From contig CAZIMO010000005.1 in assembly GCA_964540535.1 (NCBI GenBank), positions 124,001-188,000 on the forward strand: a stretch of DNA of 64,000 bases, written 5' to 3'. The notes beneath the pieces are model-generated. The model made no database searches. It saw nothing but the letters and a program-made list of their open reading frames with translations, and had not been told where the DNA came from. Below, piece after piece: positions 17,181 through 24,748 of this stretch. A program made the position numbers and the translations under genes. Source of the DNA: Fimenecus sp964540535. GTDB taxonomy: Bacteria > Bacillota > Clostridia > Oscillospirales > Acutalibacteraceae. How positions within the stretch are numbered: the stretch's first letter is position 1; every line of letters begins with the position of its first letter.

Positions 17181-18812
17181 ATGAAGATTTTCAAAGCATC
17201 TGATTACGATGTAAAAACAAATGAATACTGCGAAAAAGCTCTTGAAGAATTTTTAGCGTCTATTCCGCAGGATGATGAAGAAAAGGTCATTGAATTTGAA
17301 AAGGGCGAATATTTAATTGACGCTGAGAATTTGAAAAAGCAGATGCTTTACATAACCAACACCGTGGCGGATAAGGAGTTTTCAAAAAATGAAACGCCCC
17401 ATTTGAATCGCGCTCCTTTGTGTTTTGAAAAGCTTAAAAATGTTACTGTTGAGGGTAACGGTGCCAAATTTATAATTCACGGAAAATCCACAAATGCCGT
17501 AATTGCCGAGTGCGAAAATATAAAGCTTCAAAATCTTACAATCACTGCCGAAAATCCCGAAATGCACGAGTTTAAGGTTGTGGGCAAGAGTTCGTTCTTT
17601 GTCGATTTTGAAATAGACAAGCAGTCAAAATATGTAAAGGAAAACGGCAGATTTTATTTTGTGGGTCACGGCTATAAAAGAGCCTTTACAAATAGGGCAA
17701 TAAGCTCGTGGTGGAACGCTCATTTCCCTGCCGAGAAGCCTGAAATGTGTCAGCGCGGCAGACATCCGTTGAGAGATACATTTAAAATAAAAGAAATCGG
17801 AGACCGTAAAATCCGCTCGTATTGCCTTTCAGCTTCAAAATTCAATGTTGGCGATAAATATTATGTATTTGATGTCCGCCGTCAGTATGCAGGAATTTTC
17901 GTTCGTGACAGCAAAAATGTCACTCTTGAAAATGTGAAACAGCATTTTAATTATTCATTGGCGTTTGTGGCTCAAAACACAGAAAATATCACAATAGATA
18001 AGGTCTGCTTTGCGCCCGAAAACGGCAGAGTAATGTGTTCTGTTGCAGATTTTTTACAGATTTGTATGTGCCGCGGCAAGGTTATTATAAAAGACAGCTA
18101 TTTTGACGGTGCAGGCGATGATTGCCTTAATGTTCACGGCTTTCATTTTAAAATAGTTAAAAAAGATAACAATAAAATAACCGTGAGATTTATGCATTCG
18201 CAGTCCCACGGCTTTAATCCCTTTAATTTGGGCGATGAAATCACATTTGTAAATGCAAAAACATTGCTTGGAAACGGTTCGGCAAGAGTTGAAAACTCTA
18301 AACTTATCAATGAATATGATATTGAGATTACGCTTGATAATGCAGCCGCCGCAACAGTAGGAAAATTTGTTGAAAATGTTACTGCTTGCCCCGAAGTTAC
18401 ATTTGCAAATAATACCGTGACACGAATTATAACCCGCGGTCTTTTGCTCACTGTACGCGGAAAAACATTAGTCGAGAACAATCGCTTTAAAAGTACCACA
18501 ATGAGCGGAATTTTGCTTTCTGACGATGCAAACAGCTGGTTTGAGAGCGGAGCTTGCTGTGATGTGACAATAAAGAATAATACATTTGATTGGTGCGGTG
18601 AAAACGGAATTTTAATTAAGCCCGAAAATCCTGTTCACGAATGTGCAGTTCACAAAAACATAAATATTATCGGAAATACATTCAAAAAATGTGAAAAATC
18701 CTGTTTTTATATAAAATCAACCGACAATGTTGTTATCAAGGATAATGTTGCAGAATGTGTACCCGATATTTTAGAAACAAAAAATGTCACAAATTTAAGC
18801 AAGGATTTTTAA
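17181..18812 (+). CDS. Right-handed beta-helix protein, GH110-like (alpha-1,3-galactosidase-like)
   Basis: The 543-aa protein is built of short beta-helix turns (NVTLENV, NITIDKV, GKVIIKDSYF, VTIKNNTF, NINIIGNTF). The central stretch GRVMCSVADFLQICMCRGK followed by FDGAGDDCLNVHG closely resembles the active-site region of GH110 alpha-1,3-galactosidases, which have an aspartate-rich DD…NVHG segment. Characterised GH110 enzymes are mainly secreted Bacteroides proteins. This one has no signal peptide and should be cytoplasmic. It is last in the thyX-amidase transcript. The family assignment rests on motif memory, and a carbohydrate epimerase-like or lyase role remains possible. Confidence 0.6.
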   Translation: MKIFKASDYDVKTNEYCEKALEEFLASIPQDDEEKVIEFEKGEYLIDAENLKKQMLYITNTVADKEFSKNETPHLNRAPLCFEKLKNVTVEGNGAKFIIHGKSTNAVIAECENIKLQNLTITAENPEMHEFKVVGKSSFFVDFEIDKQSKYVKENGRFYFVGHGYKRAFTNRAISSWWNAHFPAEKPEMCQRGRHPLRDTFKIKEIGDRKIRSYCLSASKFNVGDKYYVFDVRRQYAGIFVRDSKNVTLENVKQHFNYSLAFVAQNTENITIDKVCFAPENGRVMCSVADFLQICMCRGKVIIKDSYFDGAGDDCLNVHGFHFKIVKKDNNKITVRFMHSQSHGFNPFNLGDEITFVNAKTLLGNGSARVENSKLINEYDIEITLDNAAAATVGKFVENVTACPEVTFANNTVTRIITRGLLLTVRGKTLVENNRFKSTTMSGILLSDDANSWFESGACCDVTIKNNTFDWCGENGILIKPENPVHECAVHKNINIIGNTFKKCEKSCFYIKSTDNVVIKDNVAECVPDILETKNVTNLSKDF

Positions 18813-18847
18813 TTTTGCCGTAAACATTAAAATTTCTCAAAAAACAC

Positions 18848-18876
18848 TTGACAATTAAGAGTTATTGATATATAAT
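18848..18876 (+). promoter_or_regulatory. Consensus sigma-A promoter of tRNA-Gln
   Basis: TTGACA (18848-18853) and TATAAT (18871-18876) with a 17-bp spacer are both perfect matches, 13 bp before the first base of the mature tRNA. Confidence 0.9.
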
Positions 18877-18889
18877 TGCTTTTGCTCGA

Positions 18890-18963
18890 TGCGGAATTGT
18901 GTAATGGCAGCACGGCAGACTCTGACTCTGTTTGTCTGGGTTCAAATCCTAGTTCCGCAGCCA
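18890..18963 (+). tRNA. tRNA-Gln (anticodon CTG), CCA encoded
   Basis: A full cloverleaf can be drawn by hand. The acceptor is TGCGGAA paired with TTCCGCA, followed by G and an encoded CCA. The D arm is GTGT/GCAC. The anticodon arm is GCAGA/TCTGT with loop CTCTGAC, giving anticodon CTG. The T arm is CTGGG/CCTAG with loop TTCAAAT. It reads CAG codons. A perfect promoter and a terminator flank it, so it is a stand-alone tRNA unit. Broken genes lie immediately downstream. Confidence 0.93.
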
Positions 18964-19002
18964 AGAAAAAATCCGTTCTCGTAAGAGGGCGGATTTTTTC
19001 TT
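18963..19002 (+). terminator. Intrinsic terminator of tRNA-Gln
   Basis: AAGAAAAAATCCG (18963-18975) pairs perfectly with CGGATTTTTTCTT (18990-19002). The T run forms part of the stem. Confidence 0.88.
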
Positions 19003-19106
19003 GTACTATTCATTTTTCATCATTCATCAAAACGGATTTTTCAATGAATATTGAATAATTGATTTTACATTATATCTATGATATATTTTACATACGGTGT
19101 GAAAAT

Positions 19107-19443
19107 ATGAAAGATAATATGTTTATCGACAAATAAATAGGTTTTGCTGCGAGAATAGTAAAACTCAATCAATATTTAACTAAAAAAGAAACAATTATTT
19201 CAAAACAAATTGTTCGTAGCGGTACAAGCATTGGCGCTAATATAAATGAGGCTAATTACGGTCAAAGCAAAGCTGATTTCATTTCTAAATTACATACTAA
19301 TTAAAAGAAACTGAATATTGGATTAAGTTACTGTATTTATCTGATTATTTTGATGATACAATTCATGGTTCTCTGCTATCAGAATGTTTAGAAATAAAGC
19401 GGATTTAATTGCTTCAATAAATAAAGCAAAGGAGAATCGTTGA
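19107..19443 (+). pseudogene. Broken four-helix bundle protein gene (S23-ribosomal-intervening-sequence family)
   Basis: Spliced across frames, the translation reads as the four-helix bundle family: FAARIVKLNQYL, IVRSGTSIGANINEANYGQ, SKADFISKLH, then ETEYWIKLLYLSDYFDD and LIASINKAKENR. It is interrupted by TAA at codon 10, a deletion and frame change near 19303, and a further frame slip near 19405. The 3' end overlaps the next start codon (TGATG), with AAAGGAG ahead of it. Family members are often encoded in mobile or variable regions. The gene is not functional as written. Confidence 0.8.
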
Positions 19444-19814
19444 TGACATTCTATCACGGAAGTCAGATTGTAAAATTAACAGAGTTAAAGCCGGTAATAT
19501 CTGAACATGGACAACCGTATGTTTATTTTTCAACCAATCCTTTAGTTGCTTTATTGTACTGTGTAAAACCTGTGCCTAAACCATTTAGCTGGTATCCGTA
19601 TGGATTTGATTGCAATGGGAATGTTTTCTATTCAGAATATTTTTAAGACGCTTTTGAAAAAACATATAATGGCAAAACAGGATATTTATATGAATGCGAT
19701 GATTTGTCAAATGTTGAACAGCCAACACAAATAAACTGCGTATATACTTGCACAGAAATTGTTAAAGTTAAGTCCAGATTCGATTTCGTGTTCCCGACTG
19801 AATATAATGAATAA
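19443..19814 (+). pseudogene. Small hypothetical protein gene split by an in-frame stop
   Basis: The frame from ATG 19443 (MTFYHGSQIVKLTELKP…) stops at TAA 19644-19646. It continues in the same frame with no further stop to TAA 19812. The downstream half (DAFEKTYNGKTGYLYEC) completes the pattern of a clostridial hypothetical family of about 120-150 aa that begins with a YHG motif and contains a GYLY segment. A single nonsense change therefore seems to split one gene. AAAGGAG precedes the ATG and the start overlaps the stop of the broken four-helix bundle gene. Function unknown. A truncated 67-aa product is possible. Confidence 0.6.
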
Positions 19815-19860
19815 CTATTATACACGTACATAGCTTTCATGTCTGCGGAGGCATTTTAAC

Positions 19861-20352
19861 ATGGAAAAGTATTTTAAGATATTAAAAGAAAACGGAGCTG
19901 ACTTAGCCATAAAGATAGAGGCTGATACCATAGTGACGGCAGCCTGGACAGTCTATCGCTGCAAATACGGGTGCGATACTTATGGAAAGAGCCATTGCTG
20001 TCCGCCGAACTGCCCCACATGGAAAGAGACGCAGGAAATGATAAACTGCTTTCAATACGGGATTCTGTTTAGATGCCATGAAATGAGCATAGTGACGCCT
20101 CTTGCCGTAAAAGTAGCACGTGAGTTGTTTTTGGATGATTATTACAAAGTTATCGCTTTTGGTAGTGGACCATGCAAGAAATGTCAAAAATGCAATCCGG
20201 ATCACTGTAATTTCCCGGATAAAACCGTTCCGGCTATGGAAGCGTGTGGAATTGATGTTTTTGCAACGGTAAGGAACAACAATCTTGAAATACATACACT
20301 ACGCGAAAAGGGCGAAATTCAGAATCATTTTGGACTTATAATGGTTGAATGA
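19861..20352 (+). CDS. DUF2284 putative metal-binding protein
   Basis: The 163-aa protein is cysteine-rich in the DUF2284 pattern: CKYGCDTYGKSHCCPPNCP near residues 35-53, then CKKCQKCNPDHCNFPDK near 105. It ends with the conserved HFGLIMVE. Such spacing suggests Fe-S or zinc binding. No function has been proved for the family that I can name. GCGGAGG lies nine bases before ATG. It is intact although the genes on both sides are broken, and no partner gene is apparent. Confidence 0.85.
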   Translation: MEKYFKILKENGADLAIKIEADTIVTAAWTVYRCKYGCDTYGKSHCCPPNCPTWKETQEMINCFQYGILFRCHEMSIVTPLAVKVARELFLDDYYKVIAFGSGPCKKCQKCNPDHCNFPDKTVPAMEACGIDVFATVRNNNLEIHTLREKGEIQNHFGLIMVE

Positions 20353-20704
20353 ATTTCTATTTCGCAGAATAAGCCCGCAAATCATTTTAGAGGCAAGAAT
20401 CTAAATATATACTGATCTTGCGTTTAGAGACATCAGAAACACGAAAGCGAATTGGGAAAAAGTTAATAGAGTAACTGAAATAACGGATTTATATTAGTAT
20501 TTCAAAGAATACGAAAAATTAGGATTATTCAAAATAAAATCTTTAAGCAAAATGTCCAAACAAGAAATGACCTATGTTTTAAATGATTTGAAAGCAACAG
20601 TAAAAGAGCATAACCTGATAGATAATCCACAAAATCCAATGAGTATTTTTATAAAAAATAATTTTAATGAATTTTATAAAACTCATTTCTATAATATGTT
20701 TTGA
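20353..20704 (+). pseudogene. Degraded C-terminal fragment of an unidentified protein
   Basis: In the frame continuing from the DUF2284 stop, the text reads like real protein: FRDIRNTKANWEKVNRV, TEITDLY, a TAA at about 20496, then YFKEYEKLGLFKIKSLSKMS, KQEMTYVLNDLKATVKEHN and NNFNEFYKTHFYNMF before TGA 20702. There is no start codon with a ribosome site. The composition is Lys- and Asn-rich and unlike non-coding flanks. I cannot name the family. It looks like the tail of a larger gene lost during decay of this patch. Confidence 0.45.
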
Positions 20705-20837
20705 TTGAGTTAAAGCATTCAAATGTTTCTTAAAAACATTTTATTTCACTTCCCTCTTCAGCAGAAATATTCACAATTATCGTAAGATAATTATTTTATA
20801 TTACTCAGCAATATTTATTAAACCCACGGAGGCTAAT

Positions 20838-21818
20838 ATGCAGTCTTATCCAAATCCTTTTATTCCCGAGCGTGCCGACCCTTATGTAACAAAGGGTAAT
20901 GACGGCTTTTACTATTTCACGGCTTCATACCCTGCATATTTGAATGTTGACGCAGGCTATGACAGAATAATACTTCGCAAAAGCGACACTGTAATCGGCT
21001 TGGCAAATGCCGAGGAACACACAATTTGGTCTGCGCACACCGAGGGCATAATGTCAAAGCATATTTGGGCGCCTGAGCTTCATTTTGTCGGCGGAAAGTG
21101 GTATATTTTCTTTGCAGCAGGCGAGAAAGACGCTGTTTGGAATATCCGCCCCTTTGTACTTATGTGCGAGGGCAGTGACCCTGTAAATGATAGATGGATT
21201 GAAATGGGTAAAATGCAGGCAACTGACAGCGATGAAACCTCATTCAGCACATTCTCGCTTGATATGACATACTTTGAGCATAAGAGCAAGCATTATTTGA
21301 TTTGGGCTGAAAAAATCGGCGATTCATCTCTGTTTATGGCAGAAATCAATCCTCAAGAGCCTTGGAAGCTGATTTCAAAGCCGATTTTGCTCACAAAGCC
21401 TGAATATGATTGGGAAATTATTCGGCACAGAGTAAACGAAGGTCCAAGCGTGCTGAAAACCGATGATAAAATATTTGTGTTCTTTTCAGCGTCGGGTACA
21501 GGCGCAGAGTATTGTATGGGTATGCTTTATGCCGATGCAAATTCAGATTTGATGGATATAAACAGTTGGAGAAAGTGCAGTGAGCCTGTGCTGCGAACCG
21601 AAGATTTAACTGATGAAGCAGGTCCCGGGCATAACAGCTTTGTTGTTGATGAAAACGGAGATTTACTGATTGTTTATCATGCAAGACCCCATTCTCATTT
21701 TGAAGAAAAGTGCGGTACATACTGTACTGAACCTCTTTATGACCCCTGCCGTCACGCACGCATAAAATTTGTGCGGTTTGACGAAAAAGGTATGCCGAAT
21801 ATGCTTGACAAAATTTGA
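20838..21818 (+). CDS. Glycoside hydrolase family 43 protein
   Basis: The 326-aa protein has the five-bladed beta-propeller signatures of GH43: RADPYVTK near residue 13 (general base Asp), IWAPELHFVGGKWYIFFAA near 75-95, a modulator Asp region LDMTYFE and NEGPSVLK near 200 (general acid Glu). Family members mostly remove arabinofuranose or xylose from arabinans and xylans. No signal peptide is present, so it would act on imported oligosaccharides. CGGAGG precedes the ATG. The promoter of the downstream riboswitch unit overlaps its last codons. The precise substrate is not deducible. Confidence 0.88.
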   Translation: MQSYPNPFIPERADPYVTKGNDGFYYFTASYPAYLNVDAGYDRIILRKSDTVIGLANAEEHTIWSAHTEGIMSKHIWAPELHFVGGKWYIFFAAGEKDAVWNIRPFVLMCEGSDPVNDRWIEMGKMQATDSDETSFSTFSLDMTYFEHKSKHYLIWAEKIGDSSLFMAEINPQEPWKLISKPILLTKPEYDWEIIRHRVNEGPSVLKTDDKIFVFFSASGTGAEYCMGMLYADANSDLMDINSWRKCSEPVLRTEDLTDEAGPGHNSFVVDENGDLLIVYHARPHSHFEEKCGTYCTEPLYDPCRHARIKFVRFDEKGMPNMLDKI

Positions 21819-21834
21819 CACAGTAGGGTATAAT
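21805..21834 (+). promoter_or_regulatory. Sigma-A promoter of the ZTP-riboswitch unit
   Basis: TTGACA (21805-21810) and TATAAT (21829-21834) with an 18-bp spacer. The -35 box lies inside the 3' end of the GH43 gene. A second TTGACA at 21815 is too close to the -10 box. Confidence 0.8.
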
Positions 21835-21850
21835 GAACTTACAAAATAAA

Positions 21851-21967
21851 GTTTACATAACTGACGGATTTCGCGGATTACCGCGGGGGAATGTAAACTC
21901 AATAAAAGCCGACCGTCTGGGCAATTCTGTTTTGTTTACAAAGTGGGATTGCCCGATTTTGTTTTTT
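21851..21967 (+). promoter_or_regulatory. ZTP (pfl) riboswitch with terminator platform
   Basis: P1 pairs GTTTACAT (21851-21858) with ATGTAAAC (21891-21898). Inside are the conserved ACTGACG, a CGCGG/CCGCG stem and the GGGGAA junction. After a linker comes the second conserved block GCCGACCGTCTGGGCA (21908-21923), as in the ZTP/ZMP aptamer. Its GGGCAAT also starts a terminator stem with ATTGCCC (21948-21954), followed by a T run. Ligand binding should hold CTGGGC and prevent termination, switching the operon on. ZTP accumulates when 10-formyl-THF is low, which fits the formate channel and Fhs downstream. Confidence 0.88.
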
Positions 21968-21998
21968 GGAGCAATTCACAAAAGAGGAGGAAAAACAT

Positions 21999-22625
21999 AT
22001 GGTAAAACACCTAAAGGAATTCAGCTTTGCCGTGCTTGCAGGTATGGCTATAAGCATTGGCTGTGTGGTTTTTCTGTCAGTTGAAAATACGGTTGCAGGC
22101 TCAATTCTGTTCGCCGTAGGTCTTTTGACGGTTCTGGTTTTCAAGCTGAATCTTTTCACAGGCAAAGCACCCTATATGTGCAAAAATAAGCCTGCTTATT
22201 GGGGCTTTGTTGTACTTGTGTGGCTCGGCAATTTTGCGGGAACCGGAATTTCTGCGCTGCTTATCCGCTTTACAAGAGTTTACGGCAAAATTATTGACCG
22301 CTGTACAACCGTAGCGCAAACAAAGGTTGACGACAATCTTTTAAGCCTTTTTGTTCTCGGTATTTTTTGCGGAATAATGATGTACATAGCGGTTGATACT
22401 TTTATTAACCACGGTCAAGAGAAGAATTTTTCTTCGTCAATCGTAGTTGTATTTTGCGTAAGTGTGTTTATTCTTGCAGGCTTTGAGCATAGCGTGGCAG
22501 ATATGTTCTACTTTATGCTTTCACTGCCTGTTTCAAAGTGGATTTTGCCGCTTGCCGTAATTACCCTCGGTAATGTTGCGGGCGGAAATCTTTTTTGCTT
22601 TTTAACAAAAATCAAACGCGACTGA
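21999..22625 (+). CDS. Formate/nitrite transporter (FNT) family channel
   Basis: This membrane protein of 208 aa has about six hydrophobic segments and FNT hallmarks: KLNLFTGKAPYM, the re-entrant-loop type segment GFEHSVADMFYF with the conserved histidine, and ITLGNVAGGNLF. It starts at ATG 21999 after AGAGGAGG with an 8-base spacer. It lies between a ZTP riboswitch and fhs in one transcript, so formate uptake to feed formate-THF ligation is the natural reading. Other small anions (nitrite, hydrosulfide) are known for relatives. Confidence 0.87.
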   Translation: MVKHLKEFSFAVLAGMAISIGCVVFLSVENTVAGSILFAVGLLTVLVFKLNLFTGKAPYMCKNKPAYWGFVVLVWLGNFAGTGISALLIRFTRVYGKIIDRCTTVAQTKVDDNLLSLFVLGIFCGIMMYIAVDTFINHGQEKNFSSSIVVVFCVSVFILAGFEHSVADMFYFMLSLPVSKWILPLAVITLGNVAGGNLFCFLTKIKRD

Positions 22626-22663
22626 TAAACAATTTTTAAATATATTTTAGGAGGACTATACCT

Positions 22664-24334
22664 ATGCTTTCAGACATTCAAATCGCGCAGCAGACACCTT
22701 GCTTACCTATCACAGAAATCGCAAAAAAACTCAACATCGACGCTGATGACCTTGAGCTTTACGGCAAATACAAGGCAAAGCTCCCGCTTTCTCTCAACAA
22801 AAAATATGCTGACAGAGAAAACGGCAAGCTTATTCTTGTTACTGCTATCAACCCCACACCTGCAGGCGAGGGAAAAACCACTATCACAGTAGGTCTCGGC
22901 CAAGCGATGAACAAAATCGGCAAAAATGCTTGTATCGCACTTCGTGAGCCTTCAATGGGTCCTGTTTTCGGTGTTAAGGGCGGTGCCGCAGGCGGCGGAT
23001 ATGCGCAGGTTATTCCTATGGAAGACATCAATCTTCACTTCACAGGCGATATGCACGCTATTACTGCCGCTAACAATCTTCTTTGCGCTATTATTGACAA
23101 CCATATGCAGCAGGGCAATGAGCTTCGCATTGACCAGAGAAGAATTCTTTTCAAACGCTGTCTTGATATGAATGACCGTGCGCTTCGTAATGTTATTGTA
23201 GGCCTTGGCGGTAAGGTCAACGGTGTTCCCCGTGAAGACGGTTTTATGATTACTGTTGCAAGTGAAATTATGGCTATTCTTTGCCTTGCAACTGATATTG
23301 ACGACCTTAAAGCAAGACTCGGCAGTATTCTTGTTGCTTACTCTCTTGACAACAAGCCCGTTTATGCGCGTGACCTTAACGCAGTCGGTTCAATGGCGGC
23401 TCTTCTTAAAGACGCTATCAAGCCCAACCTTGTTCAGACTCTTGAGCATACACCTGCAATTATGCACGGCGGACCTTTCGCTAACATTGCTCACGGCTGT
23501 AACTCTGTTACTGCTACAAAGCTTGCTTTAAAGCTTGCTGATTACTGCATTACAGAGGCAGGCTTCGGCGCTGACCTCGGTGCTGAAAAGTTCCTCGACA
23601 TCAAGTGCCGTTATGCAGGTCTTAAACCCGACTGTATTGTTGTTGTTGCTACAATCCGCGCGCTCAAATACAACGGCGGTGTTGCCCGCGCTGACTTGCA
23701 GAATGAGAATGTTGACGCTCTTAAAGCAGGTATTGTAAACCTTAAAACTCATATTGAAAATATGAAAAAGTACAATGTTCCGGTAGTTGTTGCAATTAAC
23801 AAATTCCATACAGATACAGACGCTGAAGTAGCTTATATCAAGGAATTCTGCGAAGAAATGAATGTTCCTGTATCTCTTGCAGAGGTATTTGCTAAAGGCG
23901 GCGAGGGCGGTATGGACTTGGCAGAAAAGGTTTGCGCAGTTATCGATGAAGGCAAAGCAGACTTTGCGCCGATTTATGATGAAAAGCTTTCAATTAAGGA
24001 AAAGCTTAATACAATTGCTAAAGAAATTTACCGTGCAGACGGCGTAATATTCACAGCAGCTGCTGAAAAGGCAATTAAAGATATTGAGGCTCTCGGTCAG
24101 GATAAGCTTCCTGTTTGTGTTGCTAAAACTCAGTATTCACTTTCTGACGACCCGACAAAACTCGGCAAGCCCGAAAACTTCACAATGACAGTACGTGAAG
24201 TTAAGCTCAGCGCAGGCGCAGGATTCATAGTTGCTCTCACAGGCGACATTATGACAATGCCCGGACTTCCCAAAGTTCCTGCCGCATACAAAATAGATGT
24301 GGATAGTGACGGCAAAATCGACGGACTCTTCTAA
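22664..24334 (+). CDS. fhs: Formate--tetrahydrofolate ligase
   Basis: The enzyme joins formate to THF with ATP, making 10-formyl-THF for purine synthesis and other one-carbon reactions. At 556 aa it has the family's usual length. It shows the ATP loop PTPAGEGKTT near residue 67, REPSMGPVFGVKGGAAGGGY near 93 and the C-terminal IMTMPGLPKVPAA. AGGAGG lies ahead of the ATG, 38 bp after the FNT gene. Control by the ZTP riboswitch at 21851 closes a sensible feedback loop: low formyl-folate raises ZTP, which turns on formate use. Confidence 0.97.
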   Translation: MLSDIQIAQQTPCLPITEIAKKLNIDADDLELYGKYKAKLPLSLNKKYADRENGKLILVTAINPTPAGEGKTTITVGLGQAMNKIGKNACIALREPSMGPVFGVKGGAAGGGYAQVIPMEDINLHFTGDMHAITAANNLLCAIIDNHMQQGNELRIDQRRILFKRCLDMNDRALRNVIVGLGGKVNGVPREDGFMITVASEIMAILCLATDIDDLKARLGSILVAYSLDNKPVYARDLNAVGSMAALLKDAIKPNLVQTLEHTPAIMHGGPFANIAHGCNSVTATKLALKLADYCITEAGFGADLGAEKFLDIKCRYAGLKPDCIVVVATIRALKYNGGVARADLQNENVDALKAGIVNLKTHIENMKKYNVPVVVAINKFHTDTDAEVAYIKEFCEEMNVPVSLAEVFAKGGEGGMDLAEKVCAVIDEGKADFAPIYDEKLSIKEKLNTIAKEIYRADGVIFTAAAEKAIKDIEALGQDKLPVCVAKTQYSLSDDPTKLGKPENFTMTVREVKLSAGAGFIVALTGDIMTMPGLPKVPAAYKIDVDSDGKIDGLF

Positions 24335-24342
24335 TTCTTTTT

Positions 24343-24514
24343 GACATATTTTCAGCAATACTGCGTTGTGCCATCTCGAAATATCAGCATATTCCTTCGA
24401 TGCCGCGCCTTGTCTTGCGAAAAGTCTGTTCAAAAATAAATATGTTTCGGCAAGATTGCATAACGAAAAAATAATTAAATTTTGATTTGTTTTCAATACA
24501 AACTAAATATTCAA
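24343..24514. repeat. Non-coding stretch with a REP-like imperfect palindrome
   Basis: No reading frame with a ribosome site is present. Around 24364-24416 a GC-richer block (…TGCGTTGTGCCATC… and …GATGCCGCGCCTTG…) can fold through CATC/GATG and AATAT/ATATT. Its texture differs from the flanks and resembles short extragenic palindromic repeats that occur in several copies in some Clostridia. No second copy is in this window, so the repeat status is untested. Confidence 0.3.
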
Positions 24515-24549
24515 AATACTGCGTGTCTATCGGCTCGCAGTATTTTTTT
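24512..24549 (+). terminator. Intrinsic terminator downstream of fhs
   Basis: An AAATACTGCG arm pairs perfectly with CGCAGTATTT across a 12-nt loop and is followed by TTTTTG. It ends the riboswitch-FNT-fhs transcript about 200 bp after the fhs stop. Confidence 0.8.
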
Positions 24550-24550
24550 G

Positions 24551-24660
24551 CAGGGCGGTGTCGCGTGTATACGGTTAACACTTCTGCAAATGAAATGAGC
24601 AGAAGCGATACTTTAGCTGGCAGGTAAGTATATCTTGCTCACGCCGTTAATTTACACTTG
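24551..24660 (+). other. Structured non-coding stretch before the alaS promoter
   Basis: Two clean hairpins stand side by side: CTTCTGC/GCAGAAG (24581-24587, 24599-24605) and ATACTT/AAGTAT (24608-24613, 24626-24631). They can be enclosed by GCGTG/CACGC (24563-24567, 24640-24644), giving a three-way junction. It lies after a terminator and before the alaS promoter, so it is not obviously in either transcript. It has no T-box features. It could be a small RNA or chance. Confidence 0.3.
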
Positions 24661-24683
24661 CGGTTAAATATTTCCTCTTTTTA

Positions 24684-24712
24684 TTGACATCTTTTTATTA
24701 TAATTGTATAAT
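24684..24712 (+). promoter_or_regulatory. Sigma-A promoter of alaS
   Basis: TTGACA (24684-24689) and TATAAT (24707-24712) with a 17-bp spacer lie 36 bp before ATG. The 5' UTR is therefore short and has no room for a T-box. Confidence 0.85.
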
Positions 24713-24748
24713 TTATAGGATAATTTTAATATAATAGGAGTAGTCTGT

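Noticed and set aside
19443..19646. Stop-codon recoding as an explanation of the in-frame TAA at 19644
   Set aside because: TAA terminates many intact genes in this window, and the neighbouring gene is clearly a pseudogene, so simple decay is the better explanation.
18890..20704. Intact integrative element at tRNA-Gln
   Set aside because: No integrase, excisionase or second copy of the tRNA 3' end was found. The region holds only decayed small genes.
21833..22084. Plus-strand reading frame through the riboswitch (83 codons)
   Set aside because: It overlaps the ZTP aptamer, its terminator and the start of the FNT gene in another frame. It has no ribosome site and no protein-like composition.
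24551..24748. T-box leader for alaS
   Set aside because: No T-box sequence, specifier loop or antiterminator is visible, and the consensus promoter at 24684-24712 leaves a 5' UTR of only about 30 nt.
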